Assembly: GCA_937879875.1 (NCBI GenBank)
Contig: CALFMN010000231.1
Coordinates: 1-64,000 of the forward strand
DNA length: 64,000 nucleotides
Direction of reading: 5' to 3'
From: an uncultured Chloroflexota bacterium
Lineage (GTDB): Bacteria > Chloroflexota > Dehalococcoidia > CAUJGQ01
Numbering within the stretch: position 1 is the stretch's first letter; each line of letters opens with the position of its first letter. Below the pieces are notes generated by a model. The model saw only the letters and a program-made list of their open reading frames with translations, was not told the origin of the DNA and ran no database searches. Shown piece by piece: positions 26,062 through 34,265 of the stretch. A program made the position numbers and the translations under genes.

Positions 26062-27693
26062 ATGGCTAGCTTGCCTCCCGACCGCCCGCTGCCCGCCGCA
26101 CTCGCGCCGCAGCACCCGCCGCCGGAGCCGAACGCCTCGCCGGCCGCTGCGCCGACACGCTGGCGGCAGCGGCTGCGCGACCTGCAAGGAGACGATACCG
26201 GTGAGCAGATCGCCGCGCTGCTGGTCTGCGGCGTTGCGGCCGAGCTGTTCTTCGTCATCCTTGCCGCCCGCTTCTGGCTGACGAAGTTCTTTCCCAATGC
26301 GCCGGGCAGCGGCGCGATCTCCGTCGGCTTTCCGCAGATGATGAGCGGCGATTGGGCGGCGGATGCCCGCTGGCTGACGCTCGTGCTTGCAGCGCCGTTT
26401 GGGGCGTTCGTCGTGGCGTTGTGGTATGCGCGGGCGGCGCGCTCGCGCCTCGCGGCGGCGATCGTCTTCGGCTTCGCCCTGGTCTTCGGCGTTACCTTGC
26501 TCGGTTGTTATCCGATCACGGCGGCGGACCTGTTCCATTATCTGGCGGACGCGCGCACGCTCTGGGTCTATCACGCGAACCCGATGCAGACGCCGCCCCA
26601 GGCGCACCCCTTCGTGATCGGCATCAGCTGGGCACAGCAGCCATCGCCGTACGGTCCGCTCTGGCAGGTGCTGGCGCTGCTGCCCGTCGCCGTCACCGAC
26701 GACCACTACGTGGCGGGCGTGATCGGTTTCAAGCTGCTGGGTCTCGTCTCATACCTGGCCTGCGGCGCGCTGATCTATCTCACCGTGCGCCGCACCTGGC
26801 CGGGGCGCGAGCTGCCGGCGGCGCTGGTCTTTCTCTGGAACCCGTTTGTCGTCTTCCGCGTGGTGGGCAACGGCCACAACGATGCGACGATGATGGCCTT
26901 CGCGCTGGCGGCGTTCTACTTCATCCCGCAGCGGCGCTGGCGGCTCGCGTTGCCGCTGCTGGCGCTCTCGATCTGCATCAAGTATTCGACGGCGCTGCTG
27001 GTGCCGCCCGTGCTGGTCTACGGCTGGTTCGCATCCAATGCATCCGAGCGGCGGAGGTTGGCGCAGGGCGTGGGGCTCGCGCTGCTGCTGACGCTGGCGA
27101 TCTTCGCGCCGTTCTGGCGCGGCGCCGACACGTTCAAGACCTTCATCCAGAACACGAACCTGATCATTACGTCGGTGCCGGAAGTCGTGACGGTGCTGAT
27201 CCATCCGGCGACGACGCTCGCGGCGCCGGATGCGGATGTGAAGCTCGCGGGCTACCTCGTCTTCGGCCTGGCCTATCTGGCCGTGCTCGTCGCGCTGGCG
27301 CGGCGAGCGACCTTTGAGCGGCTGATCGCCGGCTGCGCGATCGTCTTCATCGTCTATCTCACCGCCAGCACCTGGTGGTTCCGGCCGTGGTACTTCCTCT
27401 GGTTCCTCGCGCTGACGGCGCTGCTGCCGAGTTTCTGGTGGAACGCTCTGGCGCTGGCGGCGACCTTCGGCGCCACGTTTTTCGACATCGTGGAGCAGTA
27501 CCGCACCAACTGGACGTGGGTCTGGTCGAGCAACTTCCGCGCCTACGCGGCGCCGGTGGCATGCGTCTTTGTGCCACTGCTCCTGATGCTGGCGATCGGT
27601 GTGCTCTGGACCCGGAGCTGGACTATGCTTGAGCGCCGACCAGGTGGGCATAGCTGGCTCTCGCGCTTGACGCCGGACCGCGGCACGGTATGA
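26062..27693 (+). CDS. GT-C membrane glycosyltransferase (mannosyltransferase-like)
   Basis: 543 aa with about 11-12 membrane helices. The loop after the first helices reads ITAADLFHYLADARTLWVYHANPM, with an Asp typical of polyprenol-phosphate sugar dependent GT-C enzymes; GNGHNDATMMAFAL and LSICIKYSTALLVPPVL follow. Members transfer mannose or arabinose from a lipid carrier outside the membrane. The chosen ATG (26062) follows TATACTGGACGGG with no strong ribosome site; the frame is open much further upstream, but that stretch lies opposite the kinase gene. Substrate unknown. Confidence 0.8.
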   Translation: MASLPPDRPLPAALAPQHPPPEPNASPAAAPTRWRQRLRDLQGDDTGEQIAALLVCGVAAELFFVILAARFWLTKFFPNAPGSGAISVGFPQMMSGDWAADARWLTLVLAAPFGAFVVALWYARAARSRLAAAIVFGFALVFGVTLLGCYPITAADLFHYLADARTLWVYHANPMQTPPQAHPFVIGISWAQQPSPYGPLWQVLALLPVAVTDDHYVAGVIGFKLLGLVSYLACGALIYLTVRRTWPGRELPAALVFLWNPFVVFRVVGNGHNDATMMAFALAAFYFIPQRRWRLALPLLALSICIKYSTALLVPPVLVYGWFASNASERRRLAQGVGLALLLTLAIFAPFWRGADTFKTFIQNTNLIITSVPEVVTVLIHPATTLAAPDADVKLAGYLVFGLAYLAVLVALARRATFERLIAGCAIVFIVYLTASTWWFRPWYFLWFLALTALLPSFWWNALALAATFGATFFDIVEQYRTNWTWVWSSNFRAYAAPVACVFVPLLLMLAIGVLWTRSWTMLERRPGGHSWLSRLTPDRGTV

Positions 27694-27788
27694 TCGGCGC
27701 GTGGCGTTGCCGCATGGGCGCGCAGCGCTTCCCCCAACGGCAGAGAACACGTCCGGCGATCACACTCCGGCCCCATGCGAGGTGAGCG

Positions 27789-28043
27789 ATGGCGATCCGC
27801 GGCTACGTGCTGATCGAAACCGAGGTCGGGAGCGCCCGCAGCGTTGGCGAGCAGATGCAGCGCATGAACCATCAGGACGCGCGTGTGGTTGCCGTCGATA
27901 CCGTCACAGGGCCGTACGATGTGATCGTGCAGCTCGAAGCCGAGGATCTGGACAAGCTCGGCAACTGCATCACCGACGGCATCCAGGCCGTGGGCGGCGT
28001 CAAGCGCACCACCACCTGCCTCGCCGTGCGCCTGGGCGGATGA
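27789..28043 (+). CDS. stand-alone Lrp/AsnC ligand-binding (RAM) domain protein
   Basis: 84 aa, matching only the C-terminal RAM domain of Lrp/AsnC regulators: YVLIETEVGS, VVAVDTVTGPYDVIVQLEA and GIQAVGGVKRTTTCLAV. It has no DNA-binding domain. Such small proteins bind amino acids and may pair with full Lrp regulators. GAGGTGAGCG directly before the ATG supports the start. It lies 22 bp before moeA on the same strand, so the two are probably co-transcribed. Confidence 0.9.
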   Translation: MAIRGYVLIETEVGSARSVGEQMQRMNHQDARVVAVDTVTGPYDVIVQLEAEDLDKLGNCITDGIQAVGGVKRTTTCLAVRLGG

Positions 28044-28065
28044 ACGGCTCTTTGGGATTTGCGGC

Positions 28066-29325
28066 ATGATCAGTGTCGAAGAAGCGCTCGAACGCATCCT
28101 CTCCTTCGTGCACGAGCTGGAGCCCGAGGAGCAGCCGCTGCTGAGCGCGCTCGGCCAGGTGCTGGCGGAAGACGCCGTGGCGTCGTTCAGTATCCCGCCG
28201 CTGGACAACACCGCGATGGACGGCTACGCCGTGATCGCGGCGAGCACGGAGGGCGCCTCTGAGGCGCAGCCGGTGACGCTGCGGGTGATCGGCGAGCTGG
28301 CCGCCGGCTACGTCTATGACGGCGAGGTTTCGCCCGGCACGGCCGTGCGCATCATGACCGGCGCGCCCATGCCGCGTGGCGCTGACTCGATCGTGCCCTT
28401 TGAAGAGACCGATGAAACGGGCTTTGTGCCGCCGAACAAGACGGGCGCCCTCGATACGACCGTGCGCGTGTTCAAGGCTGCGAAGCCCGGCAACAACATC
28501 CGCTGCAGCGGCGAAGATGTGCACGAGGGCGAAGTGGTGCTGCCGCGCGGCACGTTTCTGCGCCCGGCGCACATCGGCGTGCTCGCGTCGCTCGGCCGCA
28601 CCAGCGTGCGTGTAATCCGCCGGCCGGTCGTGGCGATCCTCTCCACCGGCGACGAGATTCTGGAGCCCGGCGAGCAGCGCCGGCCGGGCACGATCTACGA
28701 CAGCAATGCCTACAGCCTCGCCTCGCTGGTGACGCGCGCCGGCGGTGTGCCGCTGCGGCTGGGCATCGCCCGCGACACGATCGAAGACCTGACCGCGAAA
28801 GTACACGCAGGGCTGAGCGCCGATCTGCTGATCACCTCGGCCGGCGTGTCGCGCGGCGATTTTGATGTGGTCAAAGACGTGCTGCAGCGCGAAGGCAGCA
28901 TCGACTTTCATCTCGTCAACATGCGCCCCGGCAAGCCGCTCGCCTTCGGCACGTTTCGCCAGGGCGAGCGCGTGGTGCCGCACATCGGCCTGCCGGGCAA
29001 CCCGGTCAGCTCGATGCTGGTCTTTGAGCTGTTCGGCCGGCCGGCGCTGTACACGATGCTCGGCCGGCCGCAGACGCAGAAGCTGACGGTTCAGGCTGTG
29101 ACCAAAGACCGCCTGCGCATGACGGATGGCCGCCGCTTTTACGCCCGCTGCATCGTCTCGCGCGAAAACGGCGGCTGGGTGGCGCGGCTCGCCGGATCGC
29201 AAAGCTCCGGCGTGCTCACCTCGATGGCCCGCGCCAACGGCCTTGCCGTCGTGCCCGAAGGCAGCCCCGACGTGCAGCCAGGCGAAACGGTGACGGTGAT
29301 GCTGCTCGACAGCGAGATCGAGTAG
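28066..29325 (+). CDS. moeA: molybdopterin molybdenumtransferase MoeA
   Basis: 419 aa. Inserts molybdate into adenylylated molybdopterin in the last step of molybdenum-cofactor synthesis. PPLDNTAMDGYAV (about 43-55), ITGAPMPRGAD-like IMTGAPMPRGADSIVPFE, VAILSTGDEI and the GLPGNPVSSM segment are all standard. It is the full family length. It follows the RAM-domain gene closely. A molybdenum hydroxylase large subunit, a likely user of the cofactor, lies 33 kb away at the right edge of the window. A repeat element starts at its stop codon. Confidence 0.95.
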   Translation: MISVEEALERILSFVHELEPEEQPLLSALGQVLAEDAVASFSIPPLDNTAMDGYAVIAASTEGASEAQPVTLRVIGELAAGYVYDGEVSPGTAVRIMTGAPMPRGADSIVPFEETDETGFVPPNKTGALDTTVRVFKAAKPGNNIRCSGEDVHEGEVVLPRGTFLRPAHIGVLASLGRTSVRVIRRPVVAILSTGDEILEPGEQRRPGTIYDSNAYSLASLVTRAGGVPLRLGIARDTIEDLTAKVHAGLSADLLITSAGVSRGDFDVVKDVLQREGSIDFHLVNMRPGKPLAFGTFRQGERVVPHIGLPGNPVSSMLVFELFGRPALYTMLGRPQTQKLTVQAVTKDRLRMTDGRRFYARCIVSRENGGWVARLAGSQSSGVLTSMARANGLAVVPEGSPDVQPGETVTVMLLDSEIE

Positions 29326-29327
29326 CC

Positions 29328-29522
29328 CGCCCTCTATCCCCCGTCCCCCCTTTCTCCCAATCGTTCACATCGCGCACAGCGCGATCTGGAATGGAGAAAG
29401 GGGCGATCGTGCGCAGCACGACTCGGACGCTGCCGGGTTAACCGTTTGGTGCTCGGAACGCTTCAGGCTGGATCGCCCCTCGCCCAGGATTGGGAGAGGG
29501 GACGGGGGTGAGGGCGAGGGCC
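29328..29522. repeat. MITE-like element, copy D
   Basis: About 195 bp. The left arm is degenerate (CTATCCCCCGTCCCCCCTTT); the right arm is intact (AGGATTGGGAGAGGGGACGG, then GGGTGAGGGC). The core GGTTAACCGTTTG-GTGCTCGGAACGCT is nearly the same as in copy E. It fills the gap between the convergent moeA and hydrolase stops. Confidence 0.8.
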
Positions 29523-29532
29523 GGCGACGCTG

Positions 29533-30516
29533 CTACTGCACGGCTCGGAGCGGCATGCGCGCGTCGAGAAAATCGGTGACGTGATTGAGCCATTCGCTGT
29601 CGTTGCGTTTGATCGTGTCGCCGTGCTTCGCGCCGGGAACGAGCCAGAGGTCGCTGGCCGGATTGGCGGACGCCGCACGGAGCTGTGTGCTGTTCTGCGG
29701 CAGCACGTAGTCGTCGGCGGTGCCGTGGATGAAGAGAATCGAGATGCTCGGCGCCCTGCGCACGGCGTCGATCGGCTTGACGGACGGCAGATCGACGCCG
29801 TCCATGAGCCGGATGGCCGTGCTGACGGCGAAGTCCGGCTTTAGCCAGGCCAGCTCCGGGCGTTGCTTGCGAATCTGCCGGGTAATCACAGGCCAGGCTT
29901 CAGCGTAGGCGCTGTCTGAGACCATCGCGCCGATACCTTGCAGTTGTGGCGCCGCCATCAGCATCGCCGCCGCGCCGTACGAGACGCCGATCATGGCGAT
30001 ACGTCCTTGCGCATAGCCCTTGCTCAGCACGAAATGGAAGGCGCCGCGCACGTCGTTCTGCTCGTGCAGGCCGTAGCTCTGCACGCCACCGCCGGAGGCG
30101 CCGTGGGCGCGCAGGTCGAACATCAGCACGGCGTAGCCACGATCGTGCAGGCGGTGAGCGATCTGATCGAAGCCGTAGTCCGAATCGGTGCGGTTCTGCC
30201 CGCGGCCGTGCAGGAGGATGAGCGCTCTACCGCCGATCTCGGTCGGGCCGGGGAACCACCAGCCGCGCAGGGTGAGGTGGTTGCCCTGGCTGGGGAACGT
30301 GACGTCGTCGTACTGCGGCGCGATCGAGCGCGGATCGAGGGTGACAGGCTTGCGCGGCTGGTGCACGATCTGCGTGTCGCCGTAGACGCCAAGGCCGGCG
30401 TAGAAGATGAGGACGACGAGCATGCCGGCGGCGGCGATCGCCAGTGCCAGCCGCCATCGTGGGCGCGAAGCCTCGTTCGCAGCCGAATTGTTCAACGCGG
30501 CGCTGGCGGAGTCCAT
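29533..30516 (-). CDS. alpha/beta hydrolase, membrane-anchored
   Basis: 327 aa. An N-terminal signal anchor (about 23-45) is followed by LRGWWFPGP, ILLHGRGQNR, the nucleophile elbow IGVSYGAA (GxSxG), FIHGTADDYV (acid) and GAKHGDT (His). This fits serine hydrolases of the BD-FAE / YtpA-like type acting at the membrane. Substrate unknown. GGAGGG eight bases before the ATG at 30516 fixes the start. The gene upstream (30540-31517) is a close paralogue with the same layout, so this is a tandem duplication. Confidence 0.88.
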   Translation of the reverse strand: MDSASAALNNSAANEASRPRWRLALAIAAAGMLVVLIFYAGLGVYGDTQIVHQPRKPVTLDPRSIAPQYDDVTFPSQGNHLTLRGWWFPGPTEIGGRALILLHGRGQNRTDSDYGFDQIAHRLHDRGYAVLMFDLRAHGASGGGVQSYGLHEQNDVRGAFHFVLSKGYAQGRIAMIGVSYGAAAMLMAAPQLQGIGAMVSDSAYAEAWPVITRQIRKQRPELAWLKPDFAVSTAIRLMDGVDLPSVKPIDAVRRAPSISILFIHGTADDYVLPQNSTQLRAASANPASDLWLVPGAKHGDTIKRNDSEWLNHVTDFLDARMPLRAVQ

Positions 30517-30539
30517 GCGGCAGACCCTCCGCCGCGATC

Positions 30540-31517
30540 CTACGCCGAACGGGCTGCCCCGGCACAGTTTGACCGCCCCGGCGCCTCCACGAAGCAGCCC
30601 TCCAGGAACAGGCCGACGCGATCCATCCATTCGTCCGGCGCGGTGGCGTAGGTCAGCGCGTGCTCGGCCTCGGGCACCTGCCAGAGGTCACTGGCCGGAT
30701 GCGAGGAAACCTGACGCAGCCGCGCGCTGTGCTCTGGCGGAACATAGCTGTCTACCGCTCCGTGGATGAAGAGGATCGGGCATCCCGGCGCTTGCCCGAC
30801 TGCCGCAAGCGGTCGCGCCGCCGCGAGGTTCACATGGAATAGCGCGCGTGCGGCGATGCGGATACCTGGTCCTGGCCGCAGCTGTGCCAACCGGCGGCTC
30901 TGCCGCGGAATCTCGGCCGCGATCACGGGCCATATCTCTGCGTAGGCGCTGTCCGCGACCACGCCGGCAATGCGCGGCATCTCCGGCAACGCCATCAGCG
31001 CCGCCGCCGCGCCGTAGGAGCTGCCGATCAGCGCCACGGCCTCGTCCTGAAAGCCGCGTTCGCGCAGGAAATCCAGCGCACCGAGCACGTCCGCGCGCTC
31101 GCGCACACCATAGCTCAGCCGCGAGCGAGCAGACTCCCCGTGGCCTCGCAAATCGAACATCAGCACCGCGTAGCCGCGGCGCAGCAAGGCGCGGGCGATG
31201 GCGTCGCTCTGCCAGTTGCGGTCGTAACGGTTGTGGCCGCGCCCGTGGATCAGCACCAGCGCCCGGCCTGCCCCGCCGTTGGCAAACCACCAGCCACGCA
31301 GCGCCAGCCCGTCGCCGCGCGCCGGGAAGGTCACATCTTCCCAGTTACCCGCGATCGACTCCGGCGCCAGGCCCAGCGGCCGGTGTCGCAGCCGCGTGGC
31401 GCGGTGAGCGCCGTAGAGTGCAATGGCGGGATAGGCCAAGGCCGCCAGAGCGAGCCCTGCGAAAACCAATGGGCGGCGCAGGATAGGAGCGGCTGCTGAG
31501 CGTCGGCGCTTGCTCAT
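30540..31517 (-). CDS. alpha/beta hydrolase, membrane-anchored (tandem paralogue)
   Basis: 325 aa. Same order as the next gene: signal anchor (about 15-36), ALRGWWFANG, VLIHGRGHNRYDR, FDLRGHGES, nucleophile IGSSYGAA (GxSxG), FIHGAVDSYVP and the His in EAEHALTY. The two paralogues also share the DSAYAEIWPVI region. It ends 23 bp before the ribosome site of the paralogue, so the pair is probably one transcript. Substrate unknown. Confidence 0.88.
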   Translation of the reverse strand: MSKRRRSAAAPILRRPLVFAGLALAALAYPAIALYGAHRATRLRHRPLGLAPESIAGNWEDVTFPARGDGLALRGWWFANGGAGRALVLIHGRGHNRYDRNWQSDAIARALLRRGYAVLMFDLRGHGESARSRLSYGVRERADVLGALDFLRERGFQDEAVALIGSSYGAAAALMALPEMPRIAGVVADSAYAEIWPVIAAEIPRQSRRLAQLRPGPGIRIAARALFHVNLAAARPLAAVGQAPGCPILFIHGAVDSYVPPEHSARLRQVSSHPASDLWQVPEAEHALTYATAPDEWMDRVGLFLEGCFVEAPGRSNCAGAARSA

Positions 31518-31610
31518 CGCCGGCCTGCCGCGGTTGCAGTATGCCGAGCTGCAGGGTCAACAGCCCGCCAGGTATGAATCGGGCCGCGCCGGGCATTCCG
31601 CATGAGGCGC

Positions 31611-33173
31611 CTACGCCCGCGCGGCGGCGGCGCGCCGCTTCGTCCCGCCGTTGCGCCGCGCCGCGCTCTGCTGCTCGGCGGCAATGCTGAGCACGGTGTG
31701 CACGAGCGTGCGCACGGGCATGCCGCTCGCGCCCTTCGTGATCCAGCCCTTGTCGTGCTCGTAGATGTCCACGCCGGCCATATCGATGTGCGCCCAGGGC
31801 GTCTTGTCCACAAACTCGCGCAGGAACATCGCCGCCGTGATCGAGCCGGCCTTGCGCCCGCCCGTGTTCTTGATGTCGGCCACGTCGCTGTCGATCTGTG
31901 TCCGATACTCCTCAAACATCGGCAGTTGCCAGACCTTCTCACCGCCCTCTTTGCCGGCGGCGATCACGCGGTCGATCAGCGCCTGGTCGTTGCCCATGAT
32001 ACCCATCGCCACATCGCCCAGCGCCGTCGTGATCGCGCCGGTCAGCGTCGCCACGTCGATCAGCGGCGACAGCTCGAGCCGGCGCGCGTAGGAGAGGCCG
32101 TCCGCCAGCACGAGCCGGCCCTCGGCGTCCGTGTTCAGCACCTCGATCGTCGTGCCGTTCATGGCGCGCAGCACGTCGCCCGGCTTGATCGCGTTGCCGC
32201 CGGGCATGTTCTCCGTGGCGGGCACGATGCCGGTGACGTTGACCGTTGGCTTCAGCCGGGCGATGGCCGAGAGCGCCGCGATCACCGCCGCGCCACCGGA
32301 CATATCGCCCTTCATCTCGTGCATGTTGGCCGCCGGCTTGATCGAAATGCCGCCCGTGTCGAAGGTGATGCCCTTGCCGATCAGCCCGACGCCGTGCTCG
32401 CTGCTCGGGTCGCCGCGGTAGTGCAGCACGATGAACGCCGGCGGCTGGGCGCTGCCCTTCGCCACGCCCAGCAATGCGCCCATACCCAGCTCGACCATCT
32501 GCTCGGCGTCGAGCACCTCACAGCGCAGATCGGTCTCGTCGGCGGCGGCACGGGCGCGGGCGGCAAGCTCGGTCGGCGTCATGTAGTTGCTCGGCTCGTT
32601 GGCCAGGTCGCGGGCGAAGTTGGTCGCCTCGGCGAGGATCGTGCCGGTGGCGACGCCGCGCTCAAGTGTCGCTGTCAGCTTGCCATCCTGCTCGACGATC
32701 GTTAGCGCTTCAAGCTCGCGGCGGCCTTCTTCGGGCTTCTGATGACGGGTGAAGCGGTAGAGTCCGAGCAACGTGCCCTCGGCGATCGCCTGCGCCGACG
32801 CCTCGGCGTCGAGCCCGCCGGCGCCGGCGCCATGTGCGACCGTTGCCGCCGGGCTGAAGCCGTTTTTGCGCAGGAAGCGGGCGACGTTGGCCGCGGTGTC
32901 GCGTACGCGGTCGGCCGACAGGTCGGCGGCCTTGCCCAGGCCGGCGACGACGACGCGGCCGGCAGGCAGCTTGCCCAGCGTGTGCACGACGGTGATTTCG
33001 CCGCGCGTGCCGCGGATCTCGCCATCGGCGATCAGCCGGGAGAGCGCGCCGTCCAGCGCCCGATCGGCCGCACCGGTCGCGCCGTCCGGTTTGGCGACGC
33101 CTTCCAGCAGGTTGAGGACGATCGCCTTACCGCCAAAACCGAGAATATCGCCCTGCTCGATGCGGATCTCCAC
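31611..33173 (-). CDS. pepA: leucyl aminopeptidase, M17 family
   Basis: 520 aa cytosolic aminopeptidase with two metal ions. The signature blocks are complete: GKGITFDTGGISIKP (Lys267, Asp272, Lys279), HEMKGDMSGGAAV (Asp290) and LNTDAEGRLVLAD (Asp349, Glu351, Arg353). A GTG at 33173 is the start because AGGAGGG lies seven bases upstream; the frame runs on into a repeat element and is not coding there. It removes N-terminal residues from peptides. It stands alone after the two hydrolases. Confidence 0.95.
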   Translation of the reverse strand: MEIRIEQGDILGFGGKAIVLNLLEGVAKPDGATGAADRALDGALSRLIADGEIRGTRGEITVVHTLGKLPAGRVVVAGLGKAADLSADRVRDTAANVARFLRKNGFSPAATVAHGAGAGGLDAEASAQAIAEGTLLGLYRFTRHQKPEEGRRELEALTIVEQDGKLTATLERGVATGTILAEATNFARDLANEPSNYMTPTELAARARAAADETDLRCEVLDAEQMVELGMGALLGVAKGSAQPPAFIVLHYRGDPSSEHGVGLIGKGITFDTGGISIKPAANMHEMKGDMSGGAAVIAALSAIARLKPTVNVTGIVPATENMPGGNAIKPGDVLRAMNGTTIEVLNTDAEGRLVLADGLSYARRLELSPLIDVATLTGAITTALGDVAMGIMGNDQALIDRVIAAGKEGGEKVWQLPMFEEYRTQIDSDVADIKNTGGRKAGSITAAMFLREFVDKTPWAHIDMAGVDIYEHDKGWITKGASGMPVRTLVHTVLSIAAEQQSAARRNGGTKRRAAAARA

Positions 33174-33269
33174 GGCGCGTCCCTCCTGCCTAACTGGCTC
33201 GCTCGCGCATCGAGCATAGCGAGCCATGCCTGACGACGGCAATCGTTGGCGCGCGTCAGGCCGGCGGTC

Positions 33270-33437
33270 GGCCCTCACCCCCGTCCCCTCTCCCAATCCT
33301 GGGAGAGGGGCGATCCCGCGTCGGGCGATCCGATCGGTTTGCGGTTAACCGTTTGCTGCTCGGAACGCTCAGTGCAGGATCGTCTCCTTCCCTCCAGAAT
33401 TGGGGATCGTGTCATGAGACAGGAGAGGTTGAGGGCC
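33270..33437. repeat. MITE-like element, copy E
   Basis: 168 bp. The left arm is intact (GGCCCTCACCCCCGTCCCCT); the right arm is eroded (AGGAGAGGTTGAGGGCC). The core GGTTAACCGTTTG-CTGCTCGGAACGCT is shared with copy D. It lies about 97 bp upstream of pepA. Confidence 0.75.
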
Positions 33438-33476
33438 GAAGGTGGCGCCCGTGCTTCAGCCGCCGCTTGCCTGCAG

Positions 33477-33667
33477 TCAGTCCGGCGTGCTGATCAACCG
33501 CTCGAAGTCAGGCCCGAAGCGCCGCCGCAGGCCGTCCAGCCGTGCCGCTCCCACAAACTCGATCGCAAGCCGGCCGTTCCCGCCTCCACGTAGGACAATC
33601 CACCGAGCAGGATCGCGGCGGCGAGATCTGCCGAGCTGCTGGCGGGGCCGCGGAAGCGCAGCGGCAT
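33477..33667 (-). pseudogene. possible frameshifted small gene
   Basis: From the ATG at 33667, one frame reads MPLRFRGPASSSADLAAAIL and on to GLSYVE. The next frame then reads GGNGRLAIEFVGAARLDGLR to FERLISTPD and a stop at 33477. The two parts join if one G is added near 33585, giving a 63-aa product. Both parts look protein-like and share an even composition. No ribosome site is visible and no family is recognised. It could be a remnant, a real gene with a sequencing gap, or chance. Confidence 0.3.
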
Positions 33668-33697
33668 CGCATCGCGGGTCGGTTGAAAATAGAAGGC

Positions 33698-33726
33698 TTG
33701 TGCCGCTCGCGGTTGAGTTCTATAAT
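33698..33726 (+). promoter_or_regulatory. sigma70-type promoter of the Rrf2 gene
   Basis: TTGTGC (33698-33703), a 17-base spacer, then a perfect TATAAT (33721-33726). The AT-rich TTGATAAGATTAGTCCAC just after it could be an operator for the Rrf2 protein itself. The -35 matches consensus in only its first three bases. Confidence 0.6.
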
Positions 33727-33774
33727 GTTGATAAGATTAGTCCACTTTAGGGCGGGCTTGCCGGGGTTGAGGGA

Positions 33775-34209
33775 GTGAAGGTTTCCACCAAAGGCGATTA
33801 CGGCGTGCGGGCGCTGATTGAGCTGGCGCTGCACTACGGCCAGGGGCCGCTGCAGAGCGCCGAGATCGCCGCCCGCCAGCGCATTCCCGAACCGTATCTT
33901 GACCACCTGCTGACCACGCTGCGACGTGCCGGCTTCATCCGCAGCGTGCGCGGGCCGCAGGGCGGCCACGAGCTGGTGCGCGAGCCTGACAAACTGCCGC
34001 TCGACGAGGTGATCGAGTCGCTCGAAGGCTCACTGATCCCCAGCGCCTGTCTGGACGAGGGCAGCCCCTGCGCCAGGCACGGCGGTTGCGCCCAGCGCGA
34101 GATGTGGCAGGAGGTCTACGACGCGACGCGCGAGATCCTGCACCGCACCACGATTGCGGATCTGGCGGCGCGCGAGCGCCAGCCGGCCGGCGGGCGTTAC
34201 TACATTTAG
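33775..34209 (+). CDS. Rrf2-family transcriptional regulator
   Basis: 144 aa. MKVSTKGDYGVRALIELAL and the winged helix (YLDHLLTTLRRAGFIRSVRGPQGGHEL) are typical of the Rrf2 family. Three cysteines (SACLDEGSPCARHGGCAQ, about 91-106) sit where IscR/NsrR-type members bind an Fe-S cluster. CymR, another member, controls cysteine genes, and cysK follows directly, so control of the sulfur cluster is likely. The GTG start at 33775 lies right after GAGGGA; the start matches the usual family N-terminus. Autoregulation is an inference. Confidence 0.9.
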   Translation: MKVSTKGDYGVRALIELALHYGQGPLQSAEIAARQRIPEPYLDHLLTTLRRAGFIRSVRGPQGGHELVREPDKLPLDEVIESLEGSLIPSACLDEGSPCARHGGCAQREMWQEVYDATREILHRTTIADLAARERQPAGGRYYI

Positions 34210-34210
34210 G

Positions 34211-34259
34211 GCGTAGGGCGTAGGGCGTAGGGCGTAGGGCGTAGGGCGTAGGGCGTAGG
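34211..34259 (+). repeat. seven tandem copies of a 7-bp unit before cysK
   Basis: Seven exact copies of GCGTAGG fill the gap between the Rrf2 stop and cysK. The cysK ribosome site (GGAGGG) begins in the last copy, 3 bases from the ATG. Since the unit is not a multiple of three and lies outside the coding region, slippage would change spacing or leader length. Confidence 0.9.
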
Positions 34260-34265
34260 AGGGTC

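Noticed and set aside
34211..34259. CRISPR-like array
   Set aside because: The units are 7 bp with no spacers, so it is a simple tandem repeat.
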